Assembly (NCBI GenBank): GCA_036346355.1
Contig: CM070572.1
Span: 7,695,001-7,759,000, forward strand
DNA length: 64,000 nt
Source of the DNA: Rhipidocladum racemiflorum
Lineage: Eukaryota; Streptophyta; Magnoliopsida; Poales; Poaceae
Reading direction: 5' to 3'
Part shown: positions 20,678 to 31,093 of the stretch, one piece after another
Position numbering within the stretch: the first letter of the stretch is position 1
How the letters are laid out: each line of letters opens with the position of its first letter
The notes under the pieces: generated by a model
What the model saw: the letters and a program-made list of their open reading frames with translations, nothing else
Told to the model about the DNA's origin: nothing
The model's database searches: none
Position numbers and translations under genes: made by a program

Positions 20678-23600
20678 ATGTCTGAAAATACTCAGGGTAG
20701 TGGCCGGCGTGCCTTTGGAGACTTAACAAATGTCCTTGGCAAGCGGCCAGCCCCATTGGATTTGGTGAAGAATGCAAGTGAAATCAAGATTGGCCGGGTC
20801 GAGAAGGCTGTTGAGCCTAGGAAAGAGTTTAATGAAAACGCAAAGGCTACTGGTGGAGCTTCGAGAAACATGTTTGGGCATTTGTTTGATGGTGTTGGTA
20901 AAGAAAATTTTTTAAGGCACTCAATTTTCCGTGGAACTAAGGTTCAGCACATGGCTGCCGAGGCAGCCGGGCTGCTATCCAAGGAGACTGGTGAAATGAG
21001 GAACCGTTGTGTGTCGCCGAATTCATCTGGCGTCAATGATAAGGAGGAGTCCTCGCTAGAATCAGAAGGTGGCTGTGAAGAGGAAGATGATGATGACATG
21101 GATAGTGAATTGCTGGCATATACTAGAGAGAGTAGTAAAACGGCAACTAGTGACAGGGGTAATGACGGCGAATGTCTGACTCAAGAGGAGTTGGTTGGAT
21201 CATCAGGAAATCAGAAGCCACTGTCTTCATTGGACTTTACAACAGGTGATGACATGCCATGTTCCAATGTCCAGCATCCTCCACCGGGAATTGGTGGCTT
21301 GGAAGAAGCTGGTGTGACAAATTCTTGTGCTTGCTCTTTCTGTCTTAAGGGTAAGTTTGCATGCATTTCTTCCTTCCAGATGTATTGTTTATGTCATCTT
21401 GATGCCAGGTGAACATGCACCGTATTTCTCTTTTCTTTTTCCCAAACAGCTGCTTTTATGTGGACTGATCTCCATTATCAGGATGCAAGAGGCCGGCTTG
21501 CTGGTATTTCTCTGCAAATTCAATTATTTTTCTTTTTCTCTATAGCAATACATGTAGGGTAGTTTCTTGATTTTCTTTCACCACTGATCATTTTATTAAT
21601 GTGGATTCCATCTCTGCCAAACCTTCCTTTAGCATTAAAGAAGAGCATAAAGTTTGCTAGGTCGCTGGAGGAAAAAAGCCAAGGAAATGAATATGCTGTC
21701 AATGCAGACAGATACAACTCGAAACGAGCTGCAGAGATGGAGTTCGAACTCTCTCAACAACAGAGATCACTCTTTCTTCATACTGAAAATGCCCTTGTTC
21801 GTGAGTCTGCACAGCTTGTAAGTTGTTTTATCCACCTTTGATCTTCCTAACAGTCAATTGCACTGATGGTGTTAGTCAATTAGCCTAAGGTAATAACAGT
21901 AGAAGTGCCATTGCACCGAGTTAGTTATACGAATCTCGGCATAGTGACTAACAAAATATCGAGAGATTCGACATTTTATCAGTTACTATACCGTGTTCAG
22001 AATGTTGCAAAAGAATATTACATTTCATGCCATGCAGGGCTACATGTTTAATACAATAATTACACATAGAATCCAAGTACAAAAATACAATACCAAAAAT
22101 ACTAACTATTCCATAAACTATCGAATCTACTGTGTAGTCCACTGGAACCCATGGCATACCCTGCTTTTCTCTACTGTGTCCTTCATTGGGCCTTCGGCAT
22201 ACCCAGCTTCTCACTCTTAATTATCTAAGCATACTCAGTGTGGAGATGATAACCTTTTTTTGACTGATTTCACACATTATAATTGGTACTATAAAATACG
22301 GCTCATTGCCCAAGTGTAGTTGTTTGTCCTTATATTATAGCCTGTGTAGAGAGGCCCATCGACCTTTCAACCTTTTCATCGGCACCATCTACCCACCATA
22401 TTAATTATACGCCACAACCAATTACCAATTCCTCCATTTCATAGCCTTTTTAAAATTACCAAAACTATCCAATCATCAACTATCCATTCCACAATTCAAT
22501 AATCAACACATATTCCAGCCGTGTCCACTTTAATATTTTCAATTTACACATATAGTTTTCAATGCATGAATGATACATATAAATTTACTGAAGTCAATTT
22601 GAAGACATTTAATGAAATTTGATAAGAGAAAGCTTGCTTGAATTTGGATTATAATACTCCTCCCTCCTTCAGTCTCTCTCCTTCTCTCTCTTCTCCGACC
22701 GAGCCCTAGCTCGGCGCTGTCGCCTTCTCTACGACCAGCTTTACTCCGACTGCCACTATCCCACTGGCTCACTGGCCTCCTCCTCTCCCTCTTTCTTCTC
22801 CTCCCGTTGGCCCTCCTCAACTGGCGCCGCCGGCTCTCCTCTCGCCAGCCGATCTCTCTACCCTCACCTTCCCCCTCTTCTCCCTTCTCCTCTCCCTCTC
22901 TTCTCTTCTACCTGACCGCCACCCTCTAGCTCCGGCGACTCCCTTCCCCATTGCTGCCGGCCTCTACACTAGCCACTACCTCTATCTCTACTTCCCTCTA
23001 CCTCTCCTCTTTACTCCCCTACTCGGCCCTACTCCCTTCCATGGCTGAGCTCCACTAGCTGGCTTCCTCTCCCCCTCTGGCTGAGCTACTCTAGTGAAAT
23101 CCTCCTAATTGATTTGCATGCTTTTAAAGTTTTAGTTCGCATTTTCTTCTTTTGATTTAACCAAGATTACTCGATGATGATTGGGGCTCTAGGTTGGACA
23201 GCAAGCGACGATATCTGCGGTTCCTATTGTCTGGAAGCAATAGATGTCCCAGGGACGAGTTAAGCAACCTTTAGAGCTTCACCCTACCTAATGAGGCTAA
23301 GAATCCCCCCAATCTACTAGCTATCTCCTGATCTAACCATCAAGCAATTTAAGAGGTAGTACTACTACTGCAAATACTGATGCTATTAAAGTTGTGCACC
23401 TGATGGTTGGTTCGGGATTAGAGGTGCTGGTGTTGGTCGTGGTTGTTGGTGTACTTGCCGAGGATGGTGAAGATGGTTTGGTCGTGAGCTGGTGGAGATC
23501 CTCGTGCTTGGGGTCTCCTCCCTCTTCTGCACCTTGGGGTGACCTTCGGCTTGAAGCTCCTTCTGGCTCCTTGCTTGGGAATCAGCCTCCTCTTGAGGCT

Positions 23601-26600
23601 CCTCTTCTTGTGCCTTGCTCTTGCTCTAATTCTTGGCCTTCGGTATGGTTGGCTGGTGTTTGGTTTTTGGCTCTGGAGTGGGGAGCTTTCGGTTGCTTTG
23701 GCTCTGGGAACTGAGGAAATGGGAGAGGCTTGCTGCCTTGCTCTCCCCTCGGCTGGGGAAAGTAGGAGTGGTGCTGCCTTGGTCTTGGTTGGAGTGAAGG
23801 GATGGACTCCCTACCCTTCCCTTGTCCGAAGGGTGTCCAGAAGGGAATAGGGATGGCTCGGCTGGCTGGTTGTGTTGGTTGTGCTGGCTTGGTCAAAGCT
23901 ACCAAGTTACTTGCTCCTTTTACTGAGTTACCAAGTTACCCCCTATGCCCTTTTACTGAGTTACCAGGTGGAGGTTTGCTAATTGGATCCTATTTGCTAC
24001 GGATACCCGCAATCTGAACAGGTAAGTAGGATTGCTGAGTGATGAACCTCGAACTAGCGAGAGGTGCCAACCTGACCCCAATGGGTTTGGTATCTCGTTG
24101 ATCGATACTCTTGCCTGCGGGTCTGATGGCAATCCTCACTCTAATTCTATTCGTTTTACTCGCACTTTGAATTTTATAAAAGCAAAATACGCTAATTACA
24201 ATACTAATTACTGTCTAATACTCATAATTATTTATTTAATATTCTAGGTTGTTTCAATTTTGGCATCAATGTGTGTGGTGTACCTGAGGTTATTTGCGAA
24301 TAGTTGTGTTTGGTACAGTTTATTCAATATGTATATGGCTGTTTGCATGTGTTGGTAAATTTGGAAGGATCGCTAGTTCATTAATTTGCAAACTGATCTG
24401 CGGTCATTTAACTCTGTTGAGGTTCTTAGCACTTTGGACTGTTTCATATTGCTAATTATTTGGGGCTAACATAAGACGCAAATAAGTTTCTCTCCACAAA
24501 TATCTTTTGTGATAAGCTAAAAACATAAATGTTTTATAACATGGTGTGCTTACTCAATACCATAGTTGTCACGGCGGTCCGGCTAGGCGCGGCGAGCCCA
24601 GACCGCCTGGACGCCTAGGCGCCCGCCTAGGCGATGATTAGACGATAAAAATAATAAATAATATCTTATATGACATAGAATTAAGTCGAATATGCTGAAA
24701 TATACCTCATATGAAAGGAAATTAGAGATGACAAGCAAGCAAATACGTAGTTCCAAATAGAAAGGCATAGATAGTTCCAAATAGAGCAACAAAACATACA
24801 AGTAGTTCCAAATAGCACAACAAAACATCAAAGTTCACAAGTCATAACTCATAACAAAAGTAAAATGCCACATCACAAAGAGTGAAATAGTAACAATTTC
24901 ACTCATCATCCAACTCCAAACTACGCCTCTCCTCAATATTTTCTTCACCGCTCTCTTGAGAAGGAACTTGCGGTGCTTGCCCGAAGTCATCTTCAACATT
25001 CTCATCATCACACACAATATCCTCTTCTTCTTCATCGGAGCCTAGCTCATGGGGGGTAGATGTAGCAACTCCACACCTAGCATAAACTTGAACTTCATCT
25101 CCACGAGCTCTTCTAGGAAGGTTGCGACCCCGAAGAGAGGATGATGCACCAATAGCTTCATCAACATGATTCCATAAAAGATCATCCTCACCGGCAGGCA
25201 CTTGTTCGGCGTCCTTATTGGTCCATTCATTCTCCCATTGAAATGTTTCGAGGATCAAAGGATTAGAACCACTTTCTTCACGAAGCCTTTGAAACCTATA
25301 TGCGATCTTTGTGTTGTATTGAATGTAGACCAAGTCATTCAACCTCTGATGCTCCAACCGGTTCCTTTTTTTGGTATGAATCTAAAGCAAGAAGAATGGT
25401 AAAGTGTTAAGTTTGATATGTATTGAGAATGGTAAAGCTATATTCTATAAGTTTGAAATACTTACAAACTCAAATGTACTCCAATTGCGCTCGCAACCAG
25501 AGGAGGAACAACAAAGACCAACAATCCGCTTCGCAATCTTTTGGAGAGGCAAAGCATGGCCACCATATGCTTTCCACCAATCAACTAAAGCCAAATATGA
25601 AGGTCTATGTTAGAGAGGTCAACTATCATATTGATTATTGAATGCACATAGGATAGTAGGACTTACGAGGTTTCTTTATTTTTCGTTGCATGATCGCTAG
25701 CTCATTGTTAAAGCTACCACGAGTCTGCTCATAGTCATCAACTAAGACATCAACATTGCTTAGCAAGTCCATATCACCATGACACATCTTTGCAATCACT
25801 AAATTAAATGTCATGCGTAGGTGAGATGCATAATCTTCATCCTTCTCTAAGATGTCAAAGAACCTAGATGGATTCAAAAACAAAGCAACTCCATGTAACT
25901 TTTGCTCCATTTGACATTCCCACCGATTATCAACAATGGCCAACACTTTCATGAGCAATCTTTCCTTGCTTGCAGCTAGGAAAGAATCTTTGATTTTCTT
26001 CTTAGCCATATCCATAGCTATGGCTAGTTCCGGCATTGCAGGCTTTTCATCACCATCAACAATCCTTAGGACAATTAGGAGGGGTTGCGACGCTCGTATG
26101 CAATCTTCCACTGAATTCCAAAATGGCATAGCAAGGACAATCATCGCTACATCCTTCCCAGTTTCTGTCGCAGACAATTTGGCTCTATTCCAATCGTCAC
26201 TAATAAAGAGTTTCCTCAAAGCATCTTTATGCCTGTACATGCTTTGCAAAGTGAGGAAAGAGGTGGCAAACCGAGTAGTCGCGGGTCTCACAAGATCCTT
26301 ACCACCTGTCGCATCCCTCATTGCAGCAAGAAGTCTCACATGCCTATAAATGAAGGTTGTGACACGCTTTGCTTGGGCAATGCACTTCCTAAAGTCTTTC
26401 ATTTTGCCAATATCCTCTAACATAAGATCCAAGCAGTGGGCAGCACATGGCGTCCAATATAGTCTGGGAAACCTCTCCATAAGAATCCTTCCCGCCACCT
26501 TGTAGTTAGCCCCATTGTCCGTGACAACTTGCACCACTTTGTCCTCGCCAATCTCTTCAATCCTCTTCTGAAGTAAACCCGCCAGCAACACTGCATCATG

Positions 26601-29600
26601 CGACTCACTAGATGCATCCACACTCTCCAAGAAGAAAGTCCCCTCTAGGCAATTGACAAGGAAATTAATTAAGTGACGACCCCTCTTGTCTGTCCATCCA
26701 TCTGACATCAATGAGCAGCCAAAATTCTTCCAAGCCAACTCTTGCTTCTTCCTTATTTCACCAATTTGTATTTTTTGCTTTCTCAAGATATGGCACCCTC
26801 AACTCATGGTAACTAGGAGGCTTATAGCCAGGTCCATACTGTGCAATGGCCTCAACCATCTCCTCATAGCTTCTTGAGTTTGCAACATTGAATGGAATGC
26901 CATTATCATAGAAAAACTTGGCTACATACATGTTTGGTCTCATGCTTCGCTCGATACTCATTTGAGAAGCCCCCTTCTCGTGTCTTTCCTTCACGACTTC
27001 TTCCGGTGTCTTCAAGTACATTTGGGGGACTGTTTTAGAACTCTTTGTTGGTGGCTTGAAAAAGGCCGCATAAGCCTTTCTTTTGGCAGCTGTCCTGGAG
27101 CTTGGAATTGAAGCAGCTCCGGAACTAGCTGTTGGAGAAGGACTTGGACGGGAGCCCCTAGATGAAGCTTCCTGAACCTCAACTTCATTGCCATTGCCAC
27201 CAGTTCCAGCTTCGTCTTCCTCATTATCTAAATTAATCTGTGTCTTTCTTGCAGTCTTTCTCATCCACTCTTGCATCTCCCTCATGATGGCAGTTGTTGT
27301 TTTATGACACTTTTGCACATCCCCATAGCCCCCTATGAGATGCTGCTTCAACCTTTTGATCCCCGAGTGCAATTGTTTGCCACAAAGGGAACATTCTACC
27401 AGATCTTTGTCCTCAGTAGGCCAAAACCCGTATTTCCATCCTGGATCCTTTGATTTGGCCTTCCTCTTCGAATCATTTCTTGGATCATATGCATCGGCAG
27501 CACTGGCCTCAGCAACATTGACACTTGCTGATTGATCCGCCATGTATCTTTAAGCAAACCATCAAGAATCAATAAGTAAGACATCAAGCATTAGTAAGCA
27601 AAGTAGCAAGCATCCAGCCATGAAGCATCAGTAAGCATCAAGCAAGCCATCATGCATCAGTAAGCATCAAGCATTAGTTAGCAAAGCGGCAGTACACCAA
27701 TGGACAGATTACTAAAGCATAAGACATCAAGTATTGCTTGCGGCTTGCCAATGGACAGATTACTAAAGCATCAACATCAGTAGTACCACAATGCACATTC
27801 ACAAAAAAATCGTAGAATCAGAGGGGAAGGCGTAGAAGCAGAGGGGATCTCACTGGAGGCGCCGAGGTGGAGGGCCTGGAGGCTCGGCACAGGCTCGGAG
27901 TTGGAGGCGGAGGCTCGGCGGCGAAGACACGGTGGCGGAGGCGCGAAGGAGTTGTGCTAGGTTTAGGGTTGCCGGTTGTGTCCTCTGTCCTGCTCAGCCG
28001 AACGGCCTGAACCTTATCAGCCGAACCCTTAGCCTCACGCTCCTTGCGCCTGGGCAACCGCCCAACTCCTCCCGCCGCGACGCCCAACCGCCCTTATCGT
28101 CACCTGGACGCCTGGGCGGGCGCCTAACTCACTCCAGGTGAGGCGGCCGCTCCAGGCGTTGCCCTCCGGCCGATTGGACGCCTAGTCGTCGCCTAGGGAC
28201 GACTAGGCGACGACTTGACAACTATGCTCAATACTTGGAAGAGCCTGTCTGGGCATCTTAAGGGTAGCCAGAGCCAGAATTAGTGCTTTTAGTAATTTTT
28301 TGTCATTTACTTGGTGGTGTCTGTTACTATTTGTTTTCTCTCCTGCATTCACAAATACATAATTGCTATAATTGTTCCAAGTTGGGCAAGTGTTACACCA
28401 TACTACTTCACGACTTATGCTATCTTTGTTTTCCAAACTATGGTTGCTTAGAGATCTCTAATCTTTAATTATTTTAGCCCATATCTTTTAATCCCAAAGC
28501 TCAAAGAGATATGAAATCCGAGGAGCTCTGGGTTGGGTGAAGTATTGACCTAACAAGCACATGTAAAATATGCAATACATCATCCATATGTTCTTTACTT
28601 TCTTGCATTTGTTAGTTAATGTATTTGGAAAATCGTTGGATCTTTTGAATAAGTGATGTGAGAAGCTAGTCCTAGTCTCTAAAATGGAGTTCTGCAAGAC
28701 AAACAGCCATTTGCATGAATGGTGTTCTTGGGTATACTGTTTGTTGTTCTAAGAACTAGTTTCCAAATAGCAATTTCTGTTTTAAACTTATAGTTTTGGT
28801 TATTCTAACCCAAAATCTGTGGGTTTTATTAAATTATGTACACTGCTCGATTATGTAATGCAGTGCCCCTTGTGTCACTGCTAACAAAAACAGAAAAAAG
28901 CTTTGAAGCAGTAATTGCAAGTCAGATGAAAGCACTGTGAAGTTTAGCAGAAGTTAATTGATGGTGATTGACTAGTTCAAGCTTTGTCAATTCTGTTACG
29001 GCAAGCCCCCCGAGTTTTGTGATGGTGACAAATATAACTGGATTTTAGTAAGTGCAGAGGCTTGTTATTTCACTGAAGTCCAATTTTTTATTAGCCCTGT
29101 GCAATGGAGGTTGTGAGACCGAGTGTAAGGGTCTGTTCCTGATTTCAGCCATATTTTGGGAGACATTTGTGGTTTATGGATTAATCAGAGAAAAAAGAGA
29201 GTGGTGAATGTAGGCTTTTTGCACAAATAGAATTGCAATTCATGTCATGTGCTCAGCCATTATCACTCTGAGTTCGTTGGCTTGTAGATGACCAGATCCC
29301 TCTTCATTGGGGAACTGTGAACATCAATTTGATTGCTACAGGAGCTGATATATCCTTGCAAACATCAGTTTGTCTTTCAAAGCAATCACTCAAATCTGGA
29401 AAGGAACCTCTATACACCACTCAAAGTTAGACCGTCAATCCCACTTTGATTTTTCCCATCCTATGTTCCATTGGCAGGAATTATTGATTTGTTATGTTGC
29501 AGTAATGTCTTCATTGATTTCCAGACATGCTTGCAAAATCACTTCAATTTTTGGTGACCATGCTGTTACCTGTTAGAGTAACTTGAGAATTTGAATTCGT

Positions 29601-29996
29601 ACAAAGTATATTATGTTGCATTCAATACGTTGCCGTTTGCATGAACTTTCTGCTTTTCTGAGAATTTTATTGATTCTAGTCTCGATTGTGTAATCATTCA
29701 GCATGCTAGGACATGGTGCTTATGTGGGCAACCTTTTTTTACCCCATGTGTAATTTTCACATTGTTCTTTTGGTTTTAAGGTTAGCTCTCTACCATGTTT
29801 ACTACATTTCTGTAATGCATGTCAACAGCATTACTTCCCTTATTTCATTGTATAATTGCATCGTCACTTTATGATTGTGTGCTAATATTCTCAAATTCCT
29901 TTTATTCAGCATTCAGCTCTTGTGAAGTTGAAGGACTTGAGAGATAATTGCAAGACAGATCTTGAGATGACCAGCAATTCTTTGTTGCAAAAATGA
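20678..29996 (+). CDS. unrecognised 332-aa plant protein with KEN box and destruction-box-like motif, 4 exons
   Basis: Exons are 20678-21350, 21450-21503, 21633-21817 and 29910-29996, with GT-AG junctions in consistent phase and 999 nt in total. I do not recognise the family. Visible features: RRAFGDLTN at residues 10-18, which resembles the cyclin-type destruction box RxALGxIxN with L changed to F; KEN at 75-77; a Ser/acidic region at about 113-141 with EEEDDDD; a CACSFC cluster at 217-222; then a charged helical C-terminus (WTDLHYQDARGRL, LKKSIKFARSLEEKS, a Gln/Glu-rich helix and a final LKDLRDNCKTDLEM segment) that looks coiled-coil. KEN plus destruction box suggests a cell-cycle protein degraded by APC/C, which is inference only. 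Intron 3 is 8092 bp and carries a hAT transposon in opposite orientation, so correct splicing of the last exon deserves a check. Confidence 0.85.
22240..24260. other. intron 3 filler: pyrimidine-rich and LTR-like DNA without genes
   Basis: From 22655 to 23050 the plus strand is strongly CT-rich. From 23390 to 23900 it is rich in CTTGG and CTCCTTG words and resembles in style the reverse strand of 31380-31760. Frames at 23394-23850 show no family motif. A decayed LTR insertion is likely, but no termini were found. Confidence 0.35.
24561..28226 (-). mobile_element. near-complete hAT transposon, 3666 bp, in intron 3 of the 332-aa protein gene
   Basis: The element begins CATAGTTGTCACGGCGG and ends CGACGACTTGACAACTATG, so CATAGTTGTCA is the terminal inverted repeat. 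A perfect 8-bp target duplication CTCAATAC flanks it (24553-24560 and 28227-28234). Both subterminal regions carry many GCCTAGGCG and CGCCTAG words (24590-24640 and 28100-28205). It encodes a hAT transposase on the minus strand. The region 27560-27780 before the start codon holds simple AGCATCA-type repeats. The perfect duplication argues for a fairly recent insertion. Confidence 0.95.
24899..27543 (-). pseudogene. hAT transposase with BED zinc finger, DUF659 and dimerisation domain; one frameshift
   Basis: Minus-strand exons are 27543-25667 (with a frameshift near 26770), 25585-25466 and 25381-24899, with GT-AG introns between. The N-terminus has a BED zinc finger (CSLCGKQLHSGIKRLKQH with a later CH pair) and a Ser-rich linker. 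A DUF659/RNase H-like core follows (MSDGWTDKRGR, VVTDNGANY, PCAAHCLDLML, RPATTRFATSF). The third segment is the hAT C-terminal dimerisation domain (LVDWWKAYGG and CSSSGCERNWSTFEF). The last exon is Glu/Asp-rich and ends at 24899. The two long frames overlap at 26758-26786; passing from the PYLEKAK segment to the IRKKQELAWK segment needs a one-base shift, so this copy is probably inactive unless that is a sequencing error. About 830 codons in total, usual for the family. Confidence 0.85.
28227..29909. other. remaining part of intron 3, no gene seen
   Basis: The sequence is AT-rich with normal intron composition. It ends at a good acceptor (TTTTATTCAG) before the last exon. No reading frame with a family motif was found on either strand. 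Confidence 0.5.
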
Positions 29997-30842
29997 GTCC
30001 TGATTGGTTGTGGTGCTAAACTGCTTGTTGTGCTGAGGTGTAGTAAGATCAGCTGGATCGGTTTGAATCAAGATGTGAGATTGATTGTTAACTAGGAAGT
30101 TTGGTGGTTATCAATTAGGAAGTTTGTCTGTACTCTGTAGTGATTACAACTATCTAAAAGCATTGTTCGGCATCTTTTTTTTCTCTATAAAGGTCAGCAG
30201 AGGACATGATGTAAAAATCTTTATGGGACGTTGGGAATTGTACGTTTGTGACAGGAGTCCTGAAATGCCCCGTCTATTTAAACACCATGCAAAAAAAGAA
30301 TTAGAATAAGATAATCCATATTGCAAAAGAGAAATAAACGAGTAAAAGTTATCAAATAAAACGCAATTAACATACACATATATATTGAATCTTTACATAT
30401 ACATAAATCGATTTAGTACTCGGGAAATTAAATTTTAAACAAATGGTAAGTCAAATAAAACAAATCAATTTCTTTCTTGATCAACAGTATTAATTACATG
30501 AAGTTGAATTACAACGCAATAATTATATTCATACATCTCAATTTATACAAATACCAATTGCAACAAAGAATACTTATACATTTTATTTATTACAAACTTT
30601 GTACAATGGTATTAATTACAACACACAAGAATACTCAATTATAATTTGGAAATAAAAAGTACATGAATGATTAAAATTCTTAAAAGCTACACTTCTTTTG
30701 ATCTTTGCCTATAATCCTGCAAATGCCAGTAAATATTTTGTTCATATAAAATCTGAGGCAATAAATTAAAAAAGACAAGAAAATTAAAAGTAGAGTTGCC
30801 GTCAGACTCGTACGAGTTGATACCGCTCACTGATATACCAAA
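29997..30842. other. 3' flank of the 332-aa protein gene, no further gene seen
   Basis: The first few hundred bases probably form the 3'UTR. After about 30300 the DNA is AT-rich intergenic sequence without reading frames of note. Confidence 0.4.
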
Positions 30843-31093
30843 CTAGTTATATGCCCGTGCGTTGCTACGAAAAACAAAATTGATAACGAAAAATAAAGAT
30901 TAAAAAAATAAAAAAAATACTATTTCATAAGATCAAACATCTATCTTTAACGCTTCGTTTCTTGCAAAAGCTGGCTAATTAAAGCAACGCTTCGTTTCTT
31001 ACGTAGGGCAATTAAGCAGAGCAATTAAGTAGAGCAATTAAACAGGGCAATTAATGTGACGTAGGAAGAAACTCTCACTTTATATAGTAGAGA
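30843..31093 (-). mobile_element. non-autonomous Helitron, second copy, 251 bp
   Basis: Read on the minus strand it starts TCTCTACTATATAAAGTGAG and ends GCACGGGCATATAACTAG, inserted between A (30842) and T (31094). The interior matches the copy at 9893-10154: repeated TTAATTGC(C/T)CT units, two GCAAGAAACGAAGCGTT-like segments and the TTTTTCGTTATCAATTTT stretch. It has no coding capacity and must depend on a partner element. Confidence 0.88.

Noticed and set aside
23394..23905. Overlapping frames within intron 3
   Set aside because: The composition is repetitive (CTTGG/CTCC words) and resembles LTR leader DNA; no protein motif.
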